Assembly: GCA_019247845.1 (NCBI GenBank)
Contig: JAFBAL010000019.1
Coordinates: forward strand, 62,001-126,000
DNA length: 64,000 nucleotides
Direction of reading: 5' to 3'
DNA from: Alphaproteobacteria bacterium
Lineage (GTDB): Bacteria; Pseudomonadota; Alphaproteobacteria; Micropepsales; Micropepsaceae
Under the pieces are notes generated by a model. That model saw nothing but the letters and a program-made list of their open reading frames with translations. It was not told the DNA's origin and did no database searches. This document shows positions 48,471 to 57,290 of this stretch, one piece after another (positions within the stretch are counted from its first letter, which is position 1; the number at the start of each line of letters is the position of its first letter). Position numbers and translations under genes: made by a program.

Positions 48471-49709
48471 TCACTGCGGCGCGAAGGCGAAGAGGTTCTG
48501 GGCGTCCCTGTTGTCGTTCTCCGTAGGGACCACGATGATCCCGCCGCCGGCACCCAGGCCTGTGGTCGGGACCGGCCCTCCGTTCTCGTTGAACGGCGCG
48601 ACGGAGCCGCCGAGGTTCATGCTCCACGCGACCTGGCCTTGCGGCGAGACGACATAGAGGCCGCCCGCCGTGGTGCCTTCGATCGCATAGCCGTTGACGA
48701 CGAGCGGCGCCGAGGTCATCGGCTCGTTGTTGAGGCTCGTGCTCCAGACCGCCGTCACCGATGCCGGGTTGGTCACGTCGTACTTGACCAGCGCGTTGTC
48801 GCTGGGCGCGATCATGAACCTGCTGCCGTTGTCGTCGTACACCGCAGGAACCACGTTGCGGCGCCCGATGTCGGGGAACGTGCCCAGCGTGGCGCCGGTC
48901 GCCGAATCCAGGATCGAATTCGGCTGCCCGCCTTGATCGCGGATGAAAAGCCGGTTGTCGAGGAACTGGACCGTCGTCGCGCCGCCGCCGCAGTTCTGCC
49001 CGTTCTGCCAAAGCTGGACGCCGTCGGTCAGCCGGTACTTGAAGACGCTGCAGGGATAGGCTTCGTACGTCCCGCCGTCGCCGATGGCGGGCGAGGTCGA
49101 GGGCGTTCCCCAGCCGATGCCCCAGCGCAGCAGTCCTTTGCGCTCGCTCGCAGCGGCTGTCTGCATGTAGACCGTGCCGTCGAACGCCGTCGGCGCGGAC
49201 GCACCGTCGGGGGCATCATATGCTCCTTCGAGCTGGCTCCACTTGGTCCGGCCGGTCATGCCGTCGTACGAGGTCATGACGAGGTACCGGTCGAGCACGA
49301 ATACTTGGCCGTCGTCATAGGTCGCATTCGCCCAGGTGTCGGCCGTGAAATCTATCTGGTTGTCGATGTACCGCTTCCACTTCGTCTTGCCGGTGGCGGC
49401 GTCGACCGCATAGAGGTCCACGCCTTCGTAATCGTTGAAGGCATGGTGCGCGATCGTCACATACACGATGCCGTTCGCGATCAGCGGATAGGACAGGCCC
49501 TGGCCCTTGATCTTCTTCTTCCACAGCAGCTTCAGCGGCGGCTGAAAGCCCGGCATGGCGACGCTGCCGGTATGGCCGGGGTTGAGCTGGAACGCCGTCG
49601 CGTCCTGCGCGCGCGCCGCCGGGACGACGAAGGCGGTCGCCGCGAGCGCGCATGCCGCCCACAGACCCGTTCGCCTCGCGGCTTGCGCAAGCTTCCCTGG
49701 GTTTCCCAT
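48471..49709 (-). CDS. Secreted PQQ-like beta-propeller protein
   Basis: 412 residues. A Sec signal peptide ends near residue 35 (ARAQ). Repeating blades follow, for example GIVYVTIAHH, DLYAVDAATGKTKWKR, GQVFVLDRYLVMTSYD and GGLYVVSPQGQVAW. This resembles PQQ-binding-like domains. The catalytic Asp and cytochrome c motif (CxxCH) of true quinoprotein dehydrogenases are not visible, so it may be a structural or binding propeller. It starts 9 bp after the stop of a GloVer-repeat gene, so the two are probably co-expressed. Confidence 0.8.
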   Translation of the reverse strand: MGNPGKLAQAARRTGLWAACALAATAFVVPAARAQDATAFQLNPGHTGSVAMPGFQPPLKLLWKKKIKGQGLSYPLIANGIVYVTIAHHAFNDYEGVDLYAVDAATGKTKWKRYIDNQIDFTADTWANATYDDGQVFVLDRYLVMTSYDGMTGRTKWSQLEGAYDAPDGASAPTAFDGTVYMQTAAASERKGLLRWGIGWGTPSTSPAIGDGGTYEAYPCSVFKYRLTDGVQLWQNGQNCGGGATTVQFLDNRLFIRDQGGQPNSILDSATGATLGTFPDIGRRNVVPAVYDDNGSRFMIAPSDNALVKYDVTNPASVTAVWSTSLNNEPMTSAPLVVNGYAIEGTTAGGLYVVSPQGQVAWSMNLGGSVAPFNENGGPVPTTGLGAGGGIIVVPTENDNRDAQNLFAFAPQ

Positions 49710-49718
49710 TGCGCGCCC

Positions 49719-50957
49719 CTATTTCTTCGGCAACTGGAATACGACACCGTACCCGCCGGGACCGCCGACATTGGTCGTGCCGTAGAACATGCCGTTGACC
49801 AGCGTCAGCCCGGCCACCGGCCGCACGCCGTGCAGGCAGTTGCCGTCGTTGATGCAGAAATTGTGCAGCACCTTCTGCTTTCCGTCGGGCGATATCCTGA
49901 AAACCGTCCCGTATCCATTCGGTTCGGATCCGGCCCCGCCCGTCGTGGTGCCGTAGAGATAACCGTCGTCATCCAGCAGAAGCTGTCCCACCGGGCCCGC
50001 GCCGTCCAAGCCGCCCTTGAAAACGTAGAGCGTCGTCTTCGTACCGTCGGGCGCGATCCTGTAGACCGTGCCGCAGCCGCTTCCCAGGCATCCCGCGCTG
50101 CCCCCGCCATAGGCGGTGCCATAGAGATTGCCTGCTTGATCCTGGATCAACGCGCCTTGCGGGAAGGCTCCATCGCTTCCGCCCTTGAAGGCGTAGAGAA
50201 CCTTGAAGCTGCCGTCGGTTGCAAGGCGGAACGCGACGCCGCAGGCCGTATCCGGACAATTGCCGAAATTGCCGCCGCCATTGCCCGTCGTGCCGTAAAG
50301 GTTGCCCGCGGCGCCCATCATCAGCTCGGCATAGGGATAAGCACCGTCGCTGCATTGCGGCGCCGAGCAGAATTGATGAAGCACGGTGAACGCGCCGCCT
50401 TGCGTAAGCTTGAAGACGACGCCGGCCCCATACTTGCCGCCATATTCCGTCACGCCGTATAGATTGCCGGCGTCGTCGGCGACCAGGCCGCTCTTCGGAT
50501 AAGCGCCGTCGGGGCATGCGCCGTTCTTGAGCTTCTTGCAGAACTGGTAAAGAAGCGTCTGGGTGCCGTCGGCCGAGAGCTTGAACACGACGCCGAAATT
50601 CGTTCTGCCGCCGGCAACCGTCGTACCATAGAGATCGCCGTTCAGCCGCAGCAAGCGTCCTTGCGGGAACCCGCCGCTTTCCCTCGAACCGGGAAAGCCA
50701 AAGAGGACCGTCTCGGTTCCGTCCGGTGCAACCTCGTAGATCGAGCCGATGCCTGTTTCGCCGACACCGTTTTGGGTCGTGCCGTAGAGGTTGCCCTGCG
50801 AATCCGCGATCAGGCTGCCGGCGGGATAGTGCCCGTCGGCGTCGCCGAAGACATGGAGGACGGAAAAACCGCCGCGCGCCTGGGCGCTGCTTGCCGCGAA
50901 ACCCAGCAACGCGCAGGCAAGCGCCAACGCGCGAAAACAACCCGATGTCTCGATCAT
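49719..50957 (-). CDS. Secreted GloVer-type tandem repeat protein (third copy)
   Basis: About 412 residues. The signal peptide (MIETSGCFRALALACALLGF, cut near SSAQA) is followed by seven to eight repeats with GNLYGTT, GDLYGTT and GYLYGTT cores and VFKL/VLH strands, as in the pair at 33.5-35.8 kb. It has extra Cys pairs in loops (FCKKLKNGACPDG, FCSAPQCSDG, FCINDGNCLHG) that the other two lack. The ATG at 50957 is preferred over upstream in-frame ATGs because the signal peptide begins there. It is followed by the PQQ-type propeller gene after 9 bp. Confidence 0.85.
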   Translation of the reverse strand: MIETSGCFRALALACALLGFAASSAQARGGFSVLHVFGDADGHYPAGSLIADSQGNLYGTTQNGVGETGIGSIYEVAPDGTETVLFGFPGSRESGGFPQGRLLRLNGDLYGTTVAGGRTNFGVVFKLSADGTQTLLYQFCKKLKNGACPDGAYPKSGLVADDAGNLYGVTEYGGKYGAGVVFKLTQGGAFTVLHQFCSAPQCSDGAYPYAELMMGAAGNLYGTTGNGGGNFGNCPDTACGVAFRLATDGSFKVLYAFKGGSDGAFPQGALIQDQAGNLYGTAYGGGSAGCLGSGCGTVYRIAPDGTKTTLYVFKGGLDGAGPVGQLLLDDDGYLYGTTTGGAGSEPNGYGTVFRISPDGKQKVLHNFCINDGNCLHGVRPVAGLTLVNGMFYGTTNVGGPGGYGVVFQLPKK

Positions 50958-51034
50958 GCGACGCCCCCGACCGCAATCGAAAGCATGCATGACGGATGAA
51001 AACCCGTCAACGAACGCGGGCACTTTGACGCTCG

Positions 51035-52558
51035 CTACAGCGGCACTTCGACCAGGTTGGGACCGCCGCTCGCATAGCCGTCTTCCAGCGCGCGCGTGAA
51101 ATCCTCGAGCGAGGTCACGCGCCGCGCGGCGACGCCCATGCCTTGTGCTAGCTTCACCCAGTCGAGGTCGGGGCGGCCGATCTCGAGCATGTCGAGCGCC
51201 TTCGGCCCCGGCTGGCTGACCGCGGCGAGTTCGCCCTTCAATATCTGATAGGCGCGGTTGGCGAAGATCACCACGGTGATCGCCAAGCCCTCACGCGCCG
51301 CGGTCCACAGCGCCTGCAGCGTGTACATGCCGCTGCCGTCGGCTTCCAGGCAGAGCACCGGCCGGTCGGGGCAGGCCACCGCAGCGCCGATGGCGAGCGG
51401 CATGCCGATGCCGATCGAGCCGCCGGTATTGACCAGCCAGTCGTGCCGCGGCCCGCCCTTGGTCGCCGCCATCATGCCGCGGCCGGAGGTGATGGATTCG
51501 TCGACGACGATGGCACGCTCCGGCAAGGTCGACGCGACCGCCGCGGCCAGGCCTTCGATGGTGATCGGGCCCTGCGGCTTCTCCACGCGCGACGCCGGCA
51601 CGAGCACCGCGGGCTTCGACATGTCGAGCGCTTCGAGCGCGCCCAGACAATCGTCCGAAGGCGTCGCCAGGGCAAGGACCTCAGCGCCTTCGGGCAGCAG
51701 CACGCTGGGCTTTCCCTGCCAGGCGAAGAAGGCGACCGGCACCGCGGCGCCGACCAGGATGAATTGCTCGAAGTCCTTGAGCTGCGCCAGCGCCTGCTCG
51801 ACGACGTAAGCCACGCGGTCGACCTGCGGCAGCCCCGCACCGCGTTCGACGTGCGCGATGTTGAACGGCGCGAAGAGCCTGGCGCCGGTAGACGCGGCAA
51901 CCTTGCCGGCGACCGCCAGCCCCTCGCCATGCGTAAGCGTCTCGCCGATCAACAGCGCGGTGCGCTTGCCGTTGGCGAGCATCGCGCGCGCCTGTTTGAC
52001 GGCGGCGTCCGAAGGCATCGGCGCTTTGGCGACCTCAGGCACCGCGACCACCCCGCCGTCGTCGCCCCAGGCGGTGTCGGAGGGCAGGATCAAGGTCGCG
52101 ATGCCTGTGGGCGTCGCGCATGCTGCCGCGATGGCTAAAGCGCAGTCGCGTCCCACCTGCGCCGACGACGGCGAGGAACGCAGCCATTTCGAATATTGCC
52201 CGGCCAGCGCCTCGATGTCGGCGGTCAGCGGCGCGTCGTACTTACGATGATAGGTCGCGTGGTCGCCAACGATGTTAACCAAGGGCACGCGCGCGCGGCA
52301 CGCGTTGTGCAGGTTCGCCAGGGCGTTCGACAGCCCTGGCCCCAGATGGAACAACGCACACGCAGGTTTACCAGTCATCCGCGCATAGCCGTCGGCTGCG
52401 CCGGACGCCACGCCCTCGAACAGGACCGGCACGCCACGCATCCCGTGGCCGCGGTCCAGGGCATCGACGAAATGGATCTCGGAGGTCCCGGGATTCATGA
52501 AGCACACCTCGACGCCGCCGCCCACAAGCGTGCGGATCAGGCTTTCTGCACCGTTCAT
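51035..52558 (-). CDS. Thiamine diphosphate-dependent enzyme, acetolactate synthase-like
   Basis: 507 residues in three domains. The N-terminal pyrimidine-binding part includes MNPGTSEIHFVDALD and FEGVASGAADGYARMTG (about residues 20-65). A central domain follows. The PP-binding part has ADGSGMYTLQALWTAAREGLAITVVIFAN (about 415-443, quoted in part), with GSG in place of the usual GDG/GDGS. The family covers acetolactate synthase, benzoylformate decarboxylase and related carboligases; the reaction cannot be assigned. FAD-site residues of true acetohydroxyacid synthases are not evident. It is divergent from the metY gene, with 34 bp between starts, so the two may share control. Confidence 0.82.
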   Translation of the reverse strand: MNGAESLIRTLVGGGVEVCFMNPGTSEIHFVDALDRGHGMRGVPVLFEGVASGAADGYARMTGKPACALFHLGPGLSNALANLHNACRARVPLVNIVGDHATYHRKYDAPLTADIEALAGQYSKWLRSSPSSAQVGRDCALAIAAACATPTGIATLILPSDTAWGDDGGVVAVPEVAKAPMPSDAAVKQARAMLANGKRTALLIGETLTHGEGLAVAGKVAASTGARLFAPFNIAHVERGAGLPQVDRVAYVVEQALAQLKDFEQFILVGAAVPVAFFAWQGKPSVLLPEGAEVLALATPSDDCLGALEALDMSKPAVLVPASRVEKPQGPITIEGLAAAVASTLPERAIVVDESITSGRGMMAATKGGPRHDWLVNTGGSIGIGMPLAIGAAVACPDRPVLCLEADGSGMYTLQALWTAAREGLAITVVIFANRAYQILKGELAAVSQPGPKALDMLEIGRPDLDWVKLAQGMGVAARRVTSLEDFTRALEDGYASGGPNLVEVPL

Positions 52559-52592
52559 CCGTCCCTCTTCGATACAACCCGGAGCGCCCATC

Positions 52593-53912
52593 ATGCGCGA
52601 TGAAACCATTTCGATCCATGCCGGATACGAGACCGACCCCACGACCCACTCGGTCGCGGTACCGATCTACCAGACCGTGGCCTATGAGTTCGACTCGGCC
52701 GACCACGGCGCGGCCCTGTTCAACCTGGAGGTCCCCGGCAACATCTACAGCCGGTTGAGCAACCCGACCGTCCAGGTGCTGGAGCGCCGGGTGGCGGCCC
52801 TGGAGGGCGGCGTCGAGGCCCTGTGTGTCGGATCGGGAATGGCCGCGATCCACTACGCCATCGTCAACGTGGCCGAGGCCGGCACCAACATCGTCACCAC
52901 GCCGCAGCTCTATGGCGCGACCTATACGCTGTTCAACTCGTTCCTGCGCAAGCAGGGCATCGAAGTGCGCTTCGCCGCCAGCGACACCCCAGCCGACGTC
53001 GAGGCGCTGATCGACGACAACACCCGCGCGGTCTATTGCGAGAGCATCGGCAACCCGGCCGGCAACGTCGCCGACATCGAGGAGCTGGCAAGGTGCGCGC
53101 ACCGCCACGGCGTGCCGCTGATCGTGGACAACACGATCGCGACTCCGATGCTGTTGAAGCCGATTCATTGGGGCGCCGACATCGTCGTCCATTCGCTGAC
53201 CAAGTTCTTCGGCGGCCACGGCACCACCATGGGCGGCGCCATCGTCGACAGCGGCAAGTTCGATTGGAAGGCCAACGCCAAGCGCTTCCCGATGCTGACC
53301 GAGCCGGAAGAGGCCTATCACGGCGTCGTCCATACCGAGCAGTACGGGCCTGCGGCCTTCGTCGCGCGCTGCCGCACGGTCTGCGCGCGCAACACGGGCT
53401 CGGTGCTGGCGCCGATGAGCGCGTTCCTGATCCTGCAGGGGCTCGAGACCATGCCGCTGCGCATGGAGCGCCACGTCAAGAACACGACGCGCGTCGCCGC
53501 CCATCTGTTCAACCATCCGCGGGTGGAGTGGTGCAGCTTCTCCGGCCACACCCGCGACCCCAACCACGCGCTGTCGAAGAAGTACCTGGGCGGCCACGGC
53601 CCGGCGTTCCTGAGCTTCGGCGTCAAGGGCGGCTTCGAGGCGGGCAAGCGGTTCCACGACGCGCTGAAGCTGTTCAAGCGGCTGGTCAACATCGGCGACG
53701 CCAAGTCGCTCGCCTGTCATCCGGCCTCGACCACGCACCGCCAGCTCACGCCCGAGCAGCTCGCCCAGACCGGCGTGAAGCCCGAAACCATCCGCCTGTG
53801 CATCGGCATCGAGCACGTCGACGACATCCTGGCCGACCTCGACCAGGCGCTGGAAGCCTCGGCCGGCGAGGTCGTCGAGCTGCAGCCGCGCAAGGTCGTG
53901 GGCTGGAGATAG
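52593..53912 (+). CDS. metY: O-acetyl/O-succinylhomoserine sulfhydrylase, MetY-like
   Basis: 439 residues. A PLP-dependent Cys/Met metabolism enzyme. YSRLSNPTVQVLERRVAALEGG (about residues 52-73, in part), SGMAAI, and the PLP-binding Lys204 in HSLTKFFGGHG are diagnostic. It makes homocysteine from activated homoserine and sulfide. At 439 residues the length fits MetY (about 430) rather than MetB or MetZ (about 390). It is followed after 12 bp by metA, so the two steps of homoserine activation and sulfhydrylation are adjacent. Confidence 0.92.
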   Translation: MRDETISIHAGYETDPTTHSVAVPIYQTVAYEFDSADHGAALFNLEVPGNIYSRLSNPTVQVLERRVAALEGGVEALCVGSGMAAIHYAIVNVAEAGTNIVTTPQLYGATYTLFNSFLRKQGIEVRFAASDTPADVEALIDDNTRAVYCESIGNPAGNVADIEELARCAHRHGVPLIVDNTIATPMLLKPIHWGADIVVHSLTKFFGGHGTTMGGAIVDSGKFDWKANAKRFPMLTEPEEAYHGVVHTEQYGPAAFVARCRTVCARNTGSVLAPMSAFLILQGLETMPLRMERHVKNTTRVAAHLFNHPRVEWCSFSGHTRDPNHALSKKYLGGHGPAFLSFGVKGGFEAGKRFHDALKLFKRLVNIGDAKSLACHPASTTHRQLTPEQLAQTGVKPETIRLCIGIEHVDDILADLDQALEASAGEVVELQPRKVVGWR

Positions 53913-53924
53913 GACGACAAAGCC

Positions 53925-54923
53925 ATGCCCGCCATCCTCGAACGCGCACGACCGGGAAAGCGTACCGACGCGATCAAGCTCGGCATCGTCAACAACATGC
54001 CCGACGGCGCCTTGCTGTCGACCGCGCGCCAGTTCCTGAACGTGGTCGAAGCGGCGGCGCCCGATCTGCGCGTCTATGTCTCGCTCTACTCGCTGCCCGG
54101 CCTGTCGCGCAGCGACGCGGGCGAGCGGCACCTGAAGGACAACGCCTATCAGGATTTCGCGGACCTGACCGCGACAGGCCTCGACGCCGTCATCGTCACC
54201 GGCACCGAGCCCAAGGCCTCCGACCTTCGCGAGGAGCCCTACTGGCACGCGCTGACGCAGCTCTTCGACTGGCTCGACCATGACGGACCGACGGCGGCGT
54301 TCTCGTGCCTGGCCAGCCACGCCGCGGTGCTGCACTACGACGGCATCGAGCGGGTGCGCCTCCCGAAGAAGCGCTTCGGCATGTTCGACCACCATACGAA
54401 CGGTCACGACGAGCTCACCCTCGCTCTGCCCGGCAGCTTCCGCGTCGCGCATTCGCGCTGGAACGAGGTGCCGGCCGACGCGCTGGGCGCGCATGGCTAC
54501 CGCATCTTAACGGAGTCGGCGGATGCTGGCGTCGAGCTTTTCGTCAAGCAGCGCCGCAACCTCATGCTCTTCTTCCAGGGCCATCCGGAATACGACACCC
54601 ATACGCTCGGCCGCGAGTACCTGCGCGACGTGCGGCGCTATCTGACGGGCGCGCGCGACGCCTATCCCGAAGTGCCGCGCAACTATTTCAACGCCACGGA
54701 GAAGGAGCTGCTCGACCGCTTCCGCGCCCGCGCCGCCAAGGAGCGCCACGAAGAGCTGATGAACCAGTTCCCGGTGCTCGCCAATCGCTTCCCGATGAAG
54801 AGCACGGTCGCGAGCAGCATGTACGGCGCCTGGCTGAGCGGCATCGCTGCGGCCAAGCGCATGCAGGCCGTCACGGCGACAAGCGATAGGACGGCTCTTC
54901 CGGGGGCGGGCTATGGAACGTGA
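53925..54923 (+). CDS. metA: Homoserine O-acyltransferase, MetA family
   Basis: 332 residues. The glutaminase-like fold has the nucleophile Cys128 in FSCLASHAAVLHY, with His220 and Glu222 in FFQGHPEY. LGIVNNMPDGAL and the NYF..ATE..LLDRFR end also fit MetA (homoserine O-succinyl/acetyltransferase). Specificity for succinyl- or acetyl-CoA is not clear from sequence. The 3' end overlaps the next gene by 11 nt, implying coupling with the ACP-thioesterase gene. Confidence 0.9.
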   Translation: MPAILERARPGKRTDAIKLGIVNNMPDGALLSTARQFLNVVEAAAPDLRVYVSLYSLPGLSRSDAGERHLKDNAYQDFADLTATGLDAVIVTGTEPKASDLREEPYWHALTQLFDWLDHDGPTAAFSCLASHAAVLHYDGIERVRLPKKRFGMFDHHTNGHDELTLALPGSFRVAHSRWNEVPADALGAHGYRILTESADAGVELFVKQRRNLMLFFQGHPEYDTHTLGREYLRDVRRYLTGARDAYPEVPRNYFNATEKELLDRFRARAAKERHEELMNQFPVLANRFPMKSTVASSMYGAWLSGIAAAKRMQAVTATSDRTALPGAGYGT

Positions 54924-55911
54924 AGCGATCCTGAAGGACATCTGGTGCCGCGCGCTGCAGCGCGACGCGGTCGGCCTCGACGACGACTTCTTCGACCTTG
55001 GCGGCGACTCCCTGATGGCGGTCGGGCTGTTCCTGGAGATCGAGCAGGCGCTCGGCATCAAGCTTCCCATCACCGCGATCTACGACGCGCCGACGATCGC
55101 GCGACAGATCGAATTGATCGATGCCGAAGCCGTGCCCCTGTTCTCGCCGCTGGTGCTGCTGAAAGAAGGCGACGAAAGCGCGCCGTTCTTCATCGTGCAC
55201 GGCGTGGGCGGCACGGTGATCGAGTTCGCGTCGCTCGGCCGCCAGATCGCGACCGGCCGCGCCGTCTATGCGCTGCAGGCGCGCGGGCTGGACGGTGCCG
55301 ACGCGCCGCTGGAGCGCGTCGAAGAGATGGCGGCGCTCTACGTCGCGGCGATCCGCAGCAAACAGCCGCAAGGTCCCTATTACATCGGCGGCTATTCCTT
55401 CGGCGGGCTGGTGGCGCTGGAGATGGCGCGGCTGCTCGGCGACGAAAACGTCGCGCGCCTGGTGATGATCGACACTTACGCCCATCCGCACACCTGGCCG
55501 TTCCGGACCAAGGCGCAGGTCAAGGCGCGCAAGCTGTTGAGCCGCGCCAAGGCCTTCGCGCGCCGTCCCGTCGCCGAGACGGCCGGCTTCGTGAAGCGCC
55601 GCATGACGGACCGCGCCACCTATATCAACAACTGGCTGGGCGCGGTCGATCCGAACCTGCCGCTGCCCTTGCGCCGGACGCGCATCGCGGGCGACGCGGC
55701 GCTGATCGCGTACACGCCGCAGCCTTACGCGGGCCGCGCGACCTTCATCCGCGCCGGCAAGACGGGCACCGTATTCCCTTCCGATGCGCGCAACGTCTGG
55801 CAGCGGCTGATCCGCGACTTCGAGGTCCAGACGACGCAAGGCGACCACCGCTCGATCCTGGTCGAGCACGCTTCGGCGCTCGCCGCGCGCATCGCGCCCC
55901 GACTGGCTTGA
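54913..55911 (+). CDS. Acyl carrier protein-thioesterase fusion
   Basis: 332 residues. Residues 1-70 are a carrier domain with the 4'-phosphopantetheine site Ser33 in DLGGDSLMAVGL. From about 75 onward lies an alpha/beta hydrolase thioesterase of the type at the end of NRPS lines: GYSFGG with Ser162, and a late His in QGDHRSIL (about 311). No condensation or ketosynthase domain is present. The start at 54913 overlaps metA by 11 nt. The next gene encodes an acyl-adenylating enzyme that could load the carrier. Confidence 0.88.
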   Translation: MEREAILKDIWCRALQRDAVGLDDDFFDLGGDSLMAVGLFLEIEQALGIKLPITAIYDAPTIARQIELIDAEAVPLFSPLVLLKEGDESAPFFIVHGVGGTVIEFASLGRQIATGRAVYALQARGLDGADAPLERVEEMAALYVAAIRSKQPQGPYYIGGYSFGGLVALEMARLLGDENVARLVMIDTYAHPHTWPFRTKAQVKARKLLSRAKAFARRPVAETAGFVKRRMTDRATYINNWLGAVDPNLPLPLRRTRIAGDAALIAYTPQPYAGRATFIRAGKTGTVFPSDARNVWQRLIRDFEVQTTQGDHRSILVEHASALAARIAPRLA

Positions 55912-55921
55912 GGGGACCGGC

Positions 55922-57235
55922 ATGAACGTCCACGATATCGTGTCCCAATGGGCAGCGCGCACGCCGGGTGCCGTCGCGCTTATCGACGGCGCGCGGCGCA
56001 TGACCTATGCCGAGCTCGACAGCGCCATCCGCGCCTTTCCTCTCGACGGCGTGCGCCCCGGCGACCGCGCGATGATCGTCGTCGAGAACCGCATCGAGGA
56101 CGTGGTCGGTTACTTCGCCTGCAACGCCCGCGGCGCCTGGCCTGTCGTGGTCAATGCCAAGCTCACCGGACGCGAGATCGACGAGATCCGCGAGCACGCA
56201 GGCGCGCGCACCGTCATCCGCAAAGGCAAGCTTGGCGAATTGCACGAAGCGGCGCCCGAGCCCGCGACCGATATCGCAGCGCTGATCTACACCTCGGGCA
56301 CGACGGGCAAGCCCAAAGGCGTGATGCTGACCCACGACAACCTGATGTTCGTGGCGAAAGCGACCGGCGAGGCGCGCCGGCTCGCGCCGCAAGACCGCGT
56401 CTATGCCGTGCTGCCGGTCTCGCACATCCTGGGGCTGACCGGCGTGCTGCTCGGCTCGCTGCTGAACGGCGCGGCCGTGCACCTGGTCTCGCGCTTCGAT
56501 CCGGCGGCGGCGCTCGCTTCCGACATCACCGTGATGATCGGCACGCCGTCGATGTATCAGATGCTGGGCGAATACGCGCGCCGCAAAGGCATCGCGCCGC
56601 CGAAGGGCCTGCGCCTGATCTCGTCGGCCGGCGCACCGCTGGACATGGCGACCAAGACCGCGACCGAAGAGGTCTTCGGCCAGACCCTGCACAACGGCTA
56701 TGGCATCACCGAGTGCGGGCCCACCATCATGCTGACTCCGCTCGATGCGCCGCGCACCGATTGCGGCATCGGCCGATTGATGCCGGGCGTCGAAGCCAAG
56801 ACCGTCAACGACGAGCTTTACGTGAGAAGCCCCGGCGTCATGAAAGGCTATTACCGCGATCCCGAACAGACCGCCGCCGCGGTCGACGCCGACGGCTGGT
56901 TCAAGACCGGCGACCTTGCCCGCTACGAGAACGACAGCTGGTTCATCACCGGCCGCGCCAAGGAAATGATCATCCGGTTCGGCTTCAACGTCTACCCCGC
57001 CGAGATCGAAGGGGTGCTCAACGCGCACCCCGCCATCGCGCGTTCCGCCGTGATCGGCCGCGACGACGAGATCGTGGCCTTCATCGAGGGTTCGGCCACC
57101 AGGGACGACGTCGTGCGCCACGCCGCGGCCAATCTCGCCCCCTACAAGCGGCCGACCGATATCCGCTTTCTGCCCGCTTTGCCGCTCTCTCCCGCCGGCA
57201 AGATATTAAAGTCGCAGCTCGCCCCTCTCATCTGA
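55922..57235 (+). CDS. Adenylate-forming (AMP-binding) ligase
   Basis: 437 residues, shorter than the roughly 500-550 of typical acyl-CoA synthetases. The ATP-binding loop YTSGTTGKPKG (residues 123-133), YGITECGP (about 261-268), GDLARY, GRAKEMIIRFGFNVYPAEIE (about 346-365) and the catalytic Lys near SPAGKILK (about 427) are all visible. It could activate a carboxylic or amino acid for transfer to the carrier domain of the upstream gene or to CoA. It starts 10 bp after the thioesterase stop. Confidence 0.9.
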   Translation: MNVHDIVSQWAARTPGAVALIDGARRMTYAELDSAIRAFPLDGVRPGDRAMIVVENRIEDVVGYFACNARGAWPVVVNAKLTGREIDEIREHAGARTVIRKGKLGELHEAAPEPATDIAALIYTSGTTGKPKGVMLTHDNLMFVAKATGEARRLAPQDRVYAVLPVSHILGLTGVLLGSLLNGAAVHLVSRFDPAAALASDITVMIGTPSMYQMLGEYARRKGIAPPKGLRLISSAGAPLDMATKTATEEVFGQTLHNGYGITECGPTIMLTPLDAPRTDCGIGRLMPGVEAKTVNDELYVRSPGVMKGYYRDPEQTAAAVDADGWFKTGDLARYENDSWFITGRAKEMIIRFGFNVYPAEIEGVLNAHPAIARSAVIGRDDEIVAFIEGSATRDDVVRHAAANLAPYKRPTDIRFLPALPLSPAGKILKSQLAPLI

Positions 57236-57290
57236 CGGGAACTTTTTAGCAATTGACGCATTGTCTCAACGGGTTCCGCCGCGCTTGCGC

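Noticed and set aside
45879..50462. A 1,527-codon plus-strand open frame antisense to MACPF, marC, the PQQ-type propeller and part of the GloVer gene
   Set aside because: It is rich in Arg, Ala, His and Gln, and has no domain. It is a shadow of four well-supported minus-strand genes.
52559..52592. A SAM-II or other S-adenosylmethionine riboswitch upstream of metY
   Set aside because: Only 34 bp separate metY from the divergent ThDP gene, and the conserved SAM-II sequence blocks are not present.
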